Source: Hippopus hippopus (Eukaryota; Mollusca; Bivalvia; Cardiida; Cardiidae). Taken from it: a stretch of 64,000 nucleotides of DNA. Location of the stretch: assembly GCA_946811185.2 (NCBI GenBank), contig OX328098.1, positions 41,293,650-41,357,649 on the forward strand, in the 5' to 3' direction. Shown here piece by piece: positions 13,501 to 23,269 of this stretch; position 1 is the first letter of the stretch; the number at the start of each line of letters is the position of its first letter. Position numbers and translations under genes: made by a program. Under the pieces are notes generated by a model. The model saw only the letters and a list, made by a program, of their open reading frames with translations, made no database searches and was not told the origin of the DNA.

Positions 13501-16500
13501 AACAATCCCAAGCTTTAAAGACGATTGGGAAAGAAGGCTTTTGAAAACATAATGGGAAAAGGAGAAAATGCTGGTATTCAGCATTTTCTCCTTTTCCCAC
13601 AATGTTTTCTACTCTTTTAAAGGCAAGCTGCAGTTTTTGAGCACATATAATTTGTTGTCTGCAAATACTTTTGATTTGGACTGGTCTAAAATTTTGTCAT
13701 GTGGAAAAGAGTTAATGGTATCCTTTATAGCTCAGTGTTAACTTCTGTAGTACCATATGGTGTCTTTACAACCCGGAGAAAAAAAGGATTTTGCAACCAT
13801 CTTGGGAAAAGGCAGATAGATAGAATGATTGATTGATTGATTGATCGATAGTGTGGTGTTTAATGCCATTTTCAGTATCATTTTGGTTATATTGCAGGTC
13901 AGTGCACCTATCCATGCTTTCCTGGAGTTTCTTTAATTAATACATTGGAAAATGTTCTTCCAAAGCCACTGGCTGCTTTTCCACAAAACCATCATCAAAA
14001 CAATGATCAGCAGTGAGAGAGGAATGAATCCTGTCACAATGACTATCTTCAATCTTGTTGGAGGAGATCACTCCTTCTTTACAGCATAGCTTCTTCCTGT
14101 TTAAAATCAATACCTAACAACTGTGTTCGGGAGAATTCGCGTTGGCTCACCGGTTAGTGCATTGGTCTTTTAAACCTCAAAAAATGAGGATCTTTGCTGA
14201 AGGGGTTCGAATCCCAGCCAGAGCAGTTTGTATTTGAGCTATGCATTTGTTGCGAACTTTCATGAATCTTCGGAAACGAATTGGCTGAGCTGGGATTTGA
14301 ACCGATGACCCCTGTATTCTCAACTCCTGTATGCTATTGACTGCGCTACTAGGATGCAAGTGCAAAAGGAGGAAGTGTTGGAAAAAACACAAAATCATAG
14401 CAATTGTAGTTGCCGATCAAATGTGACTCCTATGATGGCTGTTCTTCTTTTTCCCAAAGTGTTTTCAAAAGCTTTTTTTCTCAGAATCTTTAATTCTTTA
14501 CCAAACAAAAAAATTTTAGACTGGTCCAAATTGAAAGCACTTGTAGGTGACATTCTAAATGTGGCAGAGAGGTTGAGTTATCAGCATTTTCTGCCTTTCT
14601 GACATTGTTTTCCAAAGCCTTCTCTGTCAGGGTTGTTAAAATTCGTGGCTGGGTTGTAAAGTGTTAAAACACAGGAACTTACGGTAAAAAGTAAATTTTT
14701 TATCTGCAGATGCTTTCAACATGTACTTTGTAATTTTTTCGATGAGTATGGAGTTAATAAGAGCAAAGTTACTGTAGTGGATAATTATTACTGTGTTTTT
14801 TGTTTCCAATTTCAGAGGTACTTTGTCAGTGCAAGGTAAAGTGATGGGAGAGAGCTATGGCTTTGGCAAAAATCATGCAAGGAACCTCACTTCTACAGAT
14901 GCTTTGTATAGACTGTATGAAACTCAGGATGTGATCAGGGTATAGTTCATATCTTTAGCCCTTTACCAAACAATCAGCCCTGAAAAAGATGGTTGAAAAC
15001 ATTTTGGGAAAAGGAGAAAATGCTGGTTATCAGCATTTTCTCCTTTTCCCACAATGTTTTTTACCCTACAAAAGATAAACTGAAACTTTTAGCCACATTT
15101 ATTTTGTGGTCTGCATATGTTTTCAAGTTGAGCAAGTCTAGATTTCGTCATCAAGTAAAGAGTTTACTCAGTCCAGTCCAGACCTATAACCAGATATAAA
15201 ATCTTGATTTTGTACCAGATGACAAAATCTTAAGACTTGTCCAAAGCATTTTTGAGCCAGAGATTAAATATGGCTTAATGGAATTTGTATTTGAAAGGTT
15301 TGGAAAAATTGTGGGGAAAGGAGAAAATACTTGTTGCCTGCATTTTCTACTCTTTTCACAAGCTTTCTTTCTTGAGATCATTATTATTTGAGATTGTTTT
15401 GAAGAGGGTTAACTATATAAAACAGGAATCATAGTGGAACAAATCTAATGTCACAAGTGTTTACTGATTTCATTGACCATTTACTTCGCAATCCAGAGGT
15501 TTTTAACTACCATCAGAAGAGGACTTTTGAACAAATTTTTGGAAAAAGGTGAAATCCTAGTAACCTGCATTTCTCCTTTTCCCGTAATGTTTCTACCCTG
15601 AGAAAAATGATTGCTTCAACTTGAGCTATGTTTGATTTGTTTTCTAGCCTTCTACAAATAAATTTCATCATTTCAATCATATTTTAGTTGTTGCATGAAA
15701 TTCATTCAAACTGGACAAGTCCAAAATTTTGTCATGATGTAAAGTTTTATCCATTAAAGTGCCTTTCACTACTATGGTTGCCCCTTGTGGCCAGTGTAGA
15801 TCAAGATCAGACTGCACTAAATGTGCAGTCTGATCTTTGATCTACACTGTCCCCTTTGATGAAAAAGTACAGAAAAATGCAATCAAGAAATTGTAATCAT
15901 CTGGGACTTATTCTAGACTGAAAATGTCCATTAGGTTTATTCGATGCTAAAAGTCTTAACATTAAGTTCTGATGAGCATTTCATTTCCTGTCTCACAGGT
16001 AAACAACATCCAAGAGGACGGGAACTGGATCTCATACGAGGACTTCAAGAAAGAAGCTGATTCTTTGAGGGCAGAGAATGAAGATACTGACGATGAACAA
16101 AGGACAGATGAAAAAGGGTTTCCGTTACCTGACCGCTACATGTGTCAAGTTATAGACAAGAAACTAGACGAGTATGCTAGGGAATGTAAAGAATTAAGCA
16201 GTGAGTTTATCATTAGTCCAGGGCTCCCAGAACCGGAGTGGAGGTATCTGCGTCTCAGGGCAAAAGATTTGAATATGAAGAATGACCTAAAGCAGCATCA
16301 GGGAAAGACATATTATATGATCTATCAAGAGTTTGATTGGCGTGCCCTAGCAGACTTTTTAAAGAAGAAAGACAACCGACGTTCTGGAAGATATGAGCTG
16401 CTGGGTGATGATGAAAAACCGAACTATTCAATGGTAGAGGAAACTATACATAGAGAGCCCCCGGCCTTGGAGCACAAAGTTAAAAAGAAGAAAAAAACAA

Positions 16501-16541
16501 CTGCTTCAGTTGAAATTGTGATGGAAGAAGTTAATGTGTGA
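1534..16541 (+). CDS. NKRF-like protein (NF-kappa-B-repressing factor family), 5'-partial, 10 exons
   Basis: Exons: 1534-1664, 3358-3468, 4829-5040, 6637-6763, 7437-7715, 9294-9540, 11907-12068, 13249-13465, 14816-14939, 15999-16541 (stop TGA). All junctions are AG/GT and phases match, giving about 716 residues; the first exon opens in mid-codon, so the N terminus lies upstream. Exon 1 is RG-rich (GGRGRGHG). Four dsRNA-binding-like units follow, in exons 3, 5, 6-7 (ending GESPSKKECMSIAYNAALEVL split by an intron) and 8-9 (GFGKNHARNLTSTDALYRL). The order of these units, the IKDLV segment before the last one, and the C-terminal end (L..FLKK..RRSGRYEL) resemble vertebrate NKRF, a nuclear repressor that also works with XRN2 in rRNA-spacer decay. 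No G-patch is visible between the last dsRBD and the R3H-like region, and the R3H arginine and histidine appear replaced. Family assignment is by eye; a role in bivalves is inferred only. Confidence 0.72.
2399..3326 (-). mobile_element. MITE-A copies in NKRF-like intron 1
   Basis: Two shortened minus-orientation copies, 2399-2571 (right half of the stem lost) and 3178-3326 (one outer arm missing). The second ends at TTAA 3323-3326, 31 bp before exon 2. Confidence 0.75.
3537..4803. mobile_element. MITE-A cluster filling NKRF-like intron 2
   Basis: Five copies nearly end to end: 3537-3754 (+), 3870-4095 (-), 4240-4420 (+), 4421-4631 (+) and 4632-4803 (+, inner left arm deleted). The fourth and fifth share the single TTAA at 4628-4631. 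The cluster stops 25 bp before exon 3. Confidence 0.85.
5083..6627. mobile_element. MITE-A cluster in NKRF-like intron 3
   Basis: Copies at 5083-5273 (+, right stem arm deleted), 5563-5795 (-), 5989-6187 (-) and 6373-6627 (-). The last ends only about 10 bp before exon 4 (6637), so the sequence upstream of that 3' splice site is MITE-derived. Between the first two copies, 5330-5400 holds a short repeat with the GATCAGACTGCAC motif. Confidence 0.85.
7166..7373 (-). mobile_element. MITE-A copy in NKRF-like intron 4
   Basis: One minus-orientation copy with a well-kept stem (7256-7320) but degenerate outer ends; its end lies about 64 bp before exon 5. Confidence 0.8.
7929..9200. mobile_element. 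MITE-A cluster in NKRF-like intron 5
   Basis: Copies at 7929-8161 (+, TTAA at both ends), 8300-8511 (+, its right end replaced by an inverted left end, so both termini are left-type), 8760-8990 (+) and 8991-9200 (+, adjoining the previous copy). Confidence 0.85.
9609..11861. mobile_element. MITE-A copies in NKRF-like intron 6
   Basis: Copies: 9609-9830 (-), 9962-10170 (+, TTAA both ends), a copy split into about 10185-10249 and 11224-11295 by a tandem-repeat element, 11483-11647 (-, centre deleted) and 11644-11861 (-). The last two share TTAA 11644-11647. Confidence 0.8.
10250..11223 (+). mobile_element. Helentron-like element with ~145-bp tandem repeats, 5'-truncated
   Basis: About six direct units of roughly 145 bp, each with CTCTAGAGGCCACATTTT, TTGGTCAGAATGTTTGTC and AACTAGGTCACTAGGTCAAA. 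The 3' end holds GCTCAGGTGAG, then the palindrome GGGCCATCATGGCCC, then TCTTG at 11223. The 3' flank continues directly as a MITE-A stem arm. It matches 41369-42884 but lacks that element's AGCTCACCTGAGC 5' end. Hairpin near the 3' end plus central tandem repeats is the plan of non-autonomous Helentron-type elements, including the bivalve pearl/CvA group; this class call is inference. Confidence 0.65.
12180..13225. mobile_element. MITE-A copies in NKRF-like intron 7
   Basis: 12180-12293 (+, fragment), 12493-12682 (-) and 13060-13225 (+). The third starts at TTAA 13060-13063 and lacks its right quarter; the remnant stops about 24 bp before exon 8, where the normal right arm should be. Confidence 0.8.
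12342..12447. repeat. MITE-C half copy (GTCCATATTCACCAACC family)
   Basis: Begins GGGTCTGTATTCACCAACC and runs to CTGATTGGCTAAACCAAAT. It matches one half of the palindromic repeats at 43490-43720 and 44632-44819. Confidence 0.65.
13487..14667. mobile_element. MITE-A copies in NKRF-like intron 8
   Basis: 13487-13715 (+, TTAA both ends) begins 21 bp after exon 8. A minus fragment at about 14429-14489 abuts a further minus copy at 14490-14667 (TTAA both ends). A weak stem remnant lies near 13756-13815, followed by a (GATT)n tract at 13826-13850. Confidence 0.8.
14143..14352. repeat. Two tRNA-derived SINE heads facing each other
   Basis: Plus strand: box-A-like GGCTCACCGGTTAGTGC at about 14144-14160 and box-B GGTTCGAATCC at 14204-14214. 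Minus strand: box-B-like GGTTCAAATCC at about 14295-14305 and a box-A-like stretch towards 14350. Neither folds into a full tRNA with conserved stems, so these are more likely SINE heads or tRNA relics than functional tRNA genes. Confidence 0.55.
14956..15751. mobile_element. MITE-A copies in NKRF-like intron 9
   Basis: 14956-15164 (+), 15207-15413 (-) and 15473-15751 (+). The third is longer than usual because the segment between stem and right arm is partly duplicated (two versions of the AAATTTCATCATTT block). Confidence 0.8.
15783..15851. repeat. Palindromic GATCAGACTGCAC repeat
   Basis: Arms CAGTGTAGATCAAGATCAGA and its near-exact complement flank a short centre. Related hairpins or halves occur near 5340, 18320, 21240, 23575, 33445, 34140, 34670, 50980 and 62410. 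Confidence 0.75.
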
Positions 16542-17320
16542 ATGAAAGTTAGATTTGTCTCTGCATGATACTTGGATATGAGTTTTTCTGCAATAGGATC
16601 AGACTGTACAATAGTAATGTTTACTCTGATCTAGGTGTCCATGAAAGCATCCAAAGTTGAGTTTGGCACTTTGAGCACCCTACATTTTATACCTCAGCGA
16701 TTTTTGAAGAAATTTTTGAGGTATTGTCATAGCCTGGTCATCGTTGTCTCACAAAAACCTTGACATTTTCTGTTATCTCAGTTATGGCTGAATATAAATG
16801 TATTTACTTCAGACTTGGGCTAGTTGTTATCAAAAAAGAACACCATACCAGAAAGGTAGGTTTCTCTAAAATTTTTTAGAGTAAAGCTATGTCAATTTTT
16901 TTACTTAGTAAAAGTCACCCACAGTCGATCATTGGCGCCTGCATGCCATGCTTTTGTTTTTTGTCTTGATTTTCATGATGTCTGCTTGACCTCACATCAT
17001 GTTAAATTTCCACTCACTCCATTTCTGTCTTGGGAGAATGTTGTTTTCATTAATATTCAGGCCTGAGCTACAAAAGCTACTGTTCAAACCATCAAAACTT
17101 GAGTTTCATTTGTAAACTTGTCAACTTGGAGGCTTTGACATTGCCTAGGGATTTTGTTAACAAAACTAGGGATCATGTCACTAAAATCAAACCAAGGTAG
17201 ATCCTTTTCTGTGTGTGATTTGTAACTTGTCAGTTCATAGGTTTACTGTTTTGTTCAAAGATTGTGCTCATAAATTTTTTTTAGGTCCAATACCCCATGG
17301 GTACAGAGACGAATTTGTAC
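16542..17320. other. 3' untranslated or intergenic stretch after the NKRF-like gene
   Basis: No coding exon is recognised. 16690-16858 resembles the dispersed repeat at 39597 and 48829 (GAGGTATTGTCATAGCC). A polyadenylation signal for the gene is uncertain: AATAAA occurs at 17323-17328 (beside a MITE) and at 18243-18248. Confidence 0.5.
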
Positions 17321-17324
17321 ATAA

Positions 17325-17755
17325 TAAACCCTTTACTACACAATCCTGTGTTTTAATGACCTACAGAAAAAAGACTTTTAAAAATATTATCGGAAAAGGA
17401 TAAAATGCTGGTTACCAAGATTTTATACTTTTCTCACAATGTTTTCTACCATTTCAAAGACAAATCTATTATTTGAGCCAGATTTGTTCTCTTTCAAAAT
17501 GGACCAGTTTTGAAATTTGTCATTTGTTAAAAAGAGTTTTTACCAGACAACAAAATTTTAGACTTGTCCATATTGAAAGCATTTGCCGGTGACAAATTTA
17601 CTTTTATTCAAGTGATGTGTCTTTGAATGGGTAAAACACATTGTAGGAAATGGAGAAAATGCTGGTACTTAGCATTTTCTCCTTTCCCCACAATGTTTTC
17701 CAATGCTTTATTTCTCAGGGTTCTTAATCCTCAGGATTATGTGGTAAAGGGTTAA
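17325..17755. mobile_element. Two opposed MITE-A copies
   Basis: 17325-17536 (+) is followed directly by 17535-17755 (-), which ends in GGTAAAGGGTTAA. The pair forms a large inverted repeat in the NKRF-like 3' region. Confidence 0.85.
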
Positions 17756-17986
17756 AGTTCTGTGGGGAACCAATGCTGATTGGAGCCTTGTAAAGAAAAA
17801 CCATGTAGTATTTTACAAATCCAAAAGCATGAAGATCGGAAAGAGTACTCAAAGCTTGGAAAAATTGTGTCAGTCTCTCTGTATTTGCAGGGTTCCCTCA
17901 GCCCCATTTATGTAAATACGTTACTCAGACCTCCAGATCAGAGGGAGAGATGGTATTTTAAATCCATTATTTCTCTTCAAAACCAT

Positions 17987-18044
17987 ATGTTGTGGGTACT
18001 CATTAGAATCGTCTTGAGACAATTCTAATGAGTACCCACAACAT
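17987..18044. repeat. Perfect 23-bp stem hairpin
   Basis: 17987-18009 and 18022-18044 are exact reverse complements (arm begins ATGTTGTGGGTACTC), with a 12-nt loop. It is unrelated to the MITE families here and lies in the probable NKRF-like 3' UTR. It could be a miRNA-like precursor, a regulatory hairpin or a small transposon relic. Confidence 0.8.
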
Positions 18045-18275
18045 GGGTTTTAGTTCTGAATAGTAAATGTTTTCAATTTTGAAATCAAAATCACTCCATG
18101 TGCCTGGAGCTCTGGTTACTAATACATTTTTAAACACATTTTCATCTTTTTGGCTGGGTAAAGAAATTATAACATGAACTGTATTGATTGAGCTTTATAC
18201 ATGATCTTTATTTTCAATTAAAAAGTTCTGTACACATTTGTAAATAAACATGGAAAATGAATTTATCAGTTACCG

Positions 18276-18475
18276 TTAACCTTTAGGCTGCTAAGGGCGA
18301 CTCACTGACCTTTTGCAATGTAGATCAAGATCAGACTGCACAGAACATGCCCGTCTGATCTTGAATCGACACTGTCTGTTTTTCTTCAAAAAAAAAAGTT
18401 CAAAGTACATGTGTTATTATTTGGGATTTTACGGTCGGATTGAATGTTTAATTTCCTTAGTAGGATATGGGTTAA
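18276..18475. mobile_element. MITE-B copy (second TTAA family)
   Basis: Bounded by TTAA at 18276-18279 and 18472-18475. The left end reads CCTTTAGGCTGCTAAGG and the centre carries the GATCAGACTGCAC hairpin (about 18318-18372). Shares TTAA flanking with MITE-A but has a different internal sequence; compare 34121-34278 and 57543-57673. Confidence 0.65.
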
Positions 18476-18754
18476 CATTCACATTATAATCCTGTAAAAT
18501 TCTTGTCCTGCAGCAGACCACTTTCACAAAATGAAGCGGCAAAAGGAGAAATTTCTGTTTCTGACACAACATATTCACATGTACCAACTCATTATCATTC
18601 ATGATTATTATCTGTATTACATTATCCAAGGATCATGGGAAAGATGCTTGCTGCCCAATTGTCTCTGGAGGTGAAGAATGAATTTCCCCTGATGACAAAA
18701 AAATATATTTAATCCGATTTGAAAGAGTCAGCAGATGACAACTTATTAGAGTTT

Positions 18755-19590
18755 GCAGACGACAAATTAAAATTTGCTCAAATGATGATATTTGACTTTA
18801 AAAGGGTAGAAAACATTATGGAAAAAGGAGAAAATGCTAGCAATTAGTATTTTCTCCTTTTACCTTAATGTTTTCAAATGGCTTTCTTCTTAGGGATCAT
18901 AAAAAGACTGGACTGTTTGAAAAGGGTTAACTACATGAAGTTGCAAGGCTCAGTTAGTCATGAACCACTGTAGCCATTTCCAACAAAATTTTAGACATTT
19001 TTTTAATATTTTCTGTTTGGCTTTAACCCTTCACCAAACAATTCCAAGTTTTAATGATCCTGAGCAGTAAGGCTTTTGAAAACATTGTGGGGAAAGGGGT
19101 ACTGCTGATCACCAGCATTTTTTCCCTTTTCCCGCAATGTTTTCTATGCTACTATAGAACTTAAGCTCAATTGTACCAGTAATGACTTTGTCGTCTGCAA
19201 ATCAGTTGAATTCACAATAGTCTAAAATTTGTTGTTTTGGAAAGGTTTAAAGTTTTTCTATGTATATCAAATACATTTAAATGACAAGGCACAGTACATT
19301 CACAACGTTGCCTTTATGGCTACAAAAATATTTCACTCAAGTGCTGACTTGCAATCCATCCAAAGCTCCTACTTTGAAGCCATCAAAGTAACAAGTTTTA
19401 ATAATCCTTGACCCTTTGCTGGATATTTTAGACTAATCCAAATTGACAGCATTAGCAGAGGACAAATAACTGTGTCTCAGTTTGCCACTAGCAGGTGGAA
19501 AACATCATGGTAACCAGCATTTTCTTCTTTTCCCATGATGTTTTCAAAAGCCTTCTTCCCTGGGGTCATAAAAACTGGTGAATGGTGAAA
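18755..19590. mobile_element. MITE-A copies between the NKRF-like gene and SWI5
   Basis: 18755-18931 (-, outer arm lost), 19023-19250 (+, TTAA both ends) and 19409-19590 (-). In the last copy the stem reads ACATCATGG on one arm and CCATGATGT on the other: two complementary changes from the family consensus. Confidence 0.8.
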
Positions 19591-19601
19591 GGCTGCAAGG
19601 T

Positions 19602-22600
19602 CTAATCCTCCAAATCCAAGCCATAATCCTTATAGACATCTTGAGTGGATACACATCTCAATGAGGCTAGAAAGAGAAAGACATTCCAGTGACAAATGAG
19701 TATAAATTTACCTCATCTGTCATACATAAAAGGGGGATTTTGCAAAGCATGGTAGTTAGGTCATAGGGTTAGTAAGGGAGGGTGATTGAGTGTCCTGAAT
19801 TTGATCCTTGAAGGCCTAACAGCAGCCAAAAGTTAACTGTGAATGTTAAAATGCATTTAAATTTAAATCATACCATTTAAATAATATGGAAATTATTATG
19901 AATATGACAATCTGTTATTGTTCAGTCAGTCTGTGTGTCAGTCGCTGGCAGACAAATGAAAATTTCAGACTATGTCGTAAGTTGCCCTATCTTTTGTTTA
20001 GCTTTTAAAGCACTTCAAAGCCCCAACCAAGCACTGATTTCATTCAACAATTACAAGAGCAAATGAGCTGTTGCTGTGATATAACTGAAATAAATTATTT
20101 ACAGATGAAAAATTAAACCTGGCTCAAATGTTTGGATTTGTCTAATTTGTAGGGCACAGTACATTTTCAGGAACAAAAATTACGCTGGTTACTAGCATTT
20201 TCCTCTTTTCCCACAGTGTTATCTAATGCTATCTTCCTCAGGGTCGTAAAAATATGACACTGTCTGTTTACTAAACAATCCCAACTTTAAACAACCCTGA
20301 GGTAGAAGGCTTCTTGAAAACATTGTTGGAAAAGAAGAAAATGCTAGTGACCAGCGTTTTCTCCTTTGCCCACAAGTCTTTTACTACTATTAAAGAAGAT
20401 TTCTTGTTTTGAATGACAATTATTTTGCTGTCTGCAAATGCATTCAGTTTGGGCAAATCTATAATTTCGTCTTTTGGTAAAGAGTCAAAGGGGTAATGTA
20501 CAAGAGCCCTTTATTGAAAAGACTACTTTTGGACATGCCAAAAACCACTACAGATTACAATACAAGACAGAATGGAAAAAATCATTGTTTGACAACCTTA
20601 TGGTAAAAATTTTGAGAAATGGAACAATTGCTTGGTATAAGCAGACATGGAGAGAAAAATTTAATCATTGTTTTCAAACTATATGAAAAAATTGTGAGAA
20701 GGGCAATTCCTTTTTATGACTGTTTCTTTACCCAAAATATTTCCTGAAGCATCAAGCTGTTAAATGATGGATTGCAACAAGTACAAATTTTTTTAACGAA
20801 AGTTGACAAAAAAAAAAGAAAAAGATAGTTACCTAACTGTCCTAGGACTGCCTGTCCCACATCTTTTAACATATTATACTCGTGCAGTTTTTCTATATGG
20901 ATCTTAAGTTCACTCTCTTGTAAACCTCTGTAAGTAATAGAAGAAATTAATTCTTTAAACACTATTTGAGTAATCCATCTACCAAACGATTGCGGGTTTT
21001 TATGACCCTACAGAAGAGCGAGAAATTTTGTGTGAAAATAACAATAACCAGCATTTTCTCCTTTTCCCACAATATTTTCTACCCTTCCCATGGATAAATT
21101 TCAAACTATTTGGGGAGTTTTGAAATTTTCTTGTTTGGTAAAGAGTTAAAAAGAAAATTTCCTGCTAGATCTAATACTGAAAACGCCAAAACTTGTGATT
21201 TTAAAATTTTTTGTTTAGAAAAGCGTCAATGTATAGGACATTGTAGATCCAAAATCAGACTGCATAGAACATACTTCAAAAGTGCACTGAGTCACTTTTA
21301 GCAGCCTAAGAGTTGGCTCACCATTGGCTCATAGAATGCATAGAACAACTTGTATCCTTTTCCACACAACAAATTGTTGATTCTCCCAAAATGCAAGTCA
21401 ACTGTAGACAACAAATTCGAAAATGGTATATATATAATATAGTAATTAACTTTTGTTTCTCTGATGGGGGGAAAAAACGTTGTGGGGAAAAAAGAAAATG
21501 CTGGTTACTAGCATTTTTCTTCTTTCCACTGAATTTTCAGGGAATGTGAGGTAAAGAGTTAAATGCACACAATACAGTTCAAGATCAAAAATACAGAACA
21601 TGAAGACTACCGTTGGAACTACACTATACAATATTTATAGTCAGATATTTGACTGAAAACTGACTTAACCCTTTACTACACAATCCGAGTGTAAACTACC
21701 CATACAGAAAAGGCTTTTTAAAAACATAATGTGAAAAAGAGAAAATGCTGGTAACGAGCATTTTCTCCTTTTTCCATAGAGTTTTTTACCCTACCATAGA
21801 ACATTAGATCATTTGTATCAAGTTCGATTTGGAACAGTCTAAAACTTTTGTCATCTTTTAAGAGTGAAACATGTCAGTGTAAGAGAACAGTCCTACAACA
21901 TTTTGCCATGGAAGTCTGTAAGGTGACAACTTATTACCATGGCAACAACTTGAAATAGTTTTAACCCATTACTTTCGGAAGCAAATTTGCAGCAGTCATC
22001 CTTGCTAAATATGGTATCGATCATCAACAATGTATGAACACAACTTAACCCTTTACCACACAATGACGACTTTTAACGCCCCCTGAAAGATAAGGCTTTT
22101 GAAAACATTGTGGGAAAAGGAGAAAATGCTGGTTACCAGCATTTTCTCCTTTTCCCACAATGTTTTTTACCCTATCAAAGAAAAATCATTTCACATGAGC
22201 CACGTTAAAACTGTCATCTGCAAATGCTTTTAATTTGGACAGGTCTAAAATTTTGTCATGTGGTAAAGGGTTAAAAGATAGTGGCAAACAGACAAATTGT
22301 TCCTAACAAGTTCCTTACTAGTAGTTTCTCTACAGTGTTTTCAAAACTATTCTGAAGACCAAAAAACTCCATTTCAGGAGGTAATGAGGTAATCAAGTCA
22401 ATACCACATTTTATGTTCTACATTTACTCCTTGAAACCTGACCACAACTAAAAAGTTTAGCTCCTATACCCAGTGAACATACAGATGCAGAGAATGTGCA
22501 ATCTGATCTTTCACTTGCACCGGCTAATATTTCATTAACCTTATACCACACAATCCCAACTTTTAACGACTTTGAGAAGGAAGACTTTTAAAATATTGTG

Positions 22601-23269
22601 GGAAAAGGAGAAAATCCTGGTAACCAGCATTTTCTCCTTTTCTCCTCCCCCCATAATGATTTCAACTTTATCAAAGACAACTTCCACAATTACAGCCCTG
22701 TTTAATTTGTTGTTTGCAAATGTTTTGGAACTGAACAAGTCCAAAATTTTGTCATAAGTTGAAAGGTTAAACATTCTAACAATAAAAAAAATCCAATGAA
22801 ACTGAATATGTTGGTCTTCTGGGTTTTTTTTGTAACTGAAAGTCTACTTTCTTGTCCTCTAAAGGTAAACAATCTACAGTAATTATACCCATAAAATGTG
22901 AATAATAATGACTAGGATGAATTAGGTCAGTCTATGCAGGTAGTTCTGATAACTTCCCAATCCCCTTACAGTGCTTTGAACAATTCACACAATTTGCTCT
23001 ATTATCCTCCAAATAGTTCTAATTACATTATTGTCAAAAAAAAAAATAGTGACAGCTTTTAGTAAGAAATTTCTCCATTTCCTACAATGTTAATATATAA
23101 AGTAAGATGCTGGACTGAAATCTGATTAGAATTATTTTGATGAGGCTCAGAAGAAATAAAAATATCAGACATACTCTGCTTGTAATGTTTGGATTTCTTC
23201 ATTCAGTTTTACCAGTCTTTCTTTCAGCTCATCTTCAGTTTCTTCTCTAGCTTGTACATGTCTATGTAG
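19602..23269 (-). CDS. SWI5 homologue (DNA repair protein), three 3' exons
   Basis: SWI5 pairs with SFR1/MEI5 and stimulates RAD51 strand exchange in homologous recombination (known for the family). Exons on the minus strand: 23269-23175, 20927-20833 and 19666-19602 (stop TAG as CTA at 19602-19604). Each has AG acceptors and GT donors, and phases join cleanly (0/2, 2/1). Exon a gives a charged coiled coil ending LNEEIQTLQAE; exon b gives the family-diagnostic HIEKLHEYNMLKDVGQAVLG; exon c ends STQDVYKDYGLDLED, matching the conserved SWI5 tail. The exon or exons with the start codon were not found; they should lie between 23270 and about 26680, where the gene would diverge from SLC27A. Introns hold MITE-A copies. 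The small exons are easy to miss. Confidence 0.82.
19670..20099. other. No gene recognised (SWI5 intron)
   Basis: AT-rich intronic sequence with no conserved coding segment and no clear repeat. Confidence 0.5.
20100..21868. mobile_element. MITE-A copies in SWI5 introns (first set)
   Basis: 20100-20265 (-), 20266-20488 (+, adjoining), 20970-21149 (+, left stem arm degraded), 21360-21562 (-, degenerate) and 21665-21868 (+, starts at TTAA 21665-21668). Confidence 0.78.
22045..22274 (+). mobile_element. MITE-A, near-intact reference copy
   Basis: TTAA at 22045-22048 and 22271-22274. Ends CCCTTTACC and GGTAAAGGG form 9-bp inverted termini. The stem 22102-22166 is a 65-nt palindrome: 32-nt arms around a single central T. 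There is no ORF of its own. TTAA duplication with CCCT-type termini is the hallmark of piggyBac-superfamily transposons, so mobilisation by a piggyBac-like transposase is inferred; none is present in the window. Confidence 0.9.

Noticed and set aside
14204..14214. Functional tRNA gene
   Set aside because: Box A and B are present, but acceptor, D and anticodon stems do not form and there is no terminator-like T run at the expected place.
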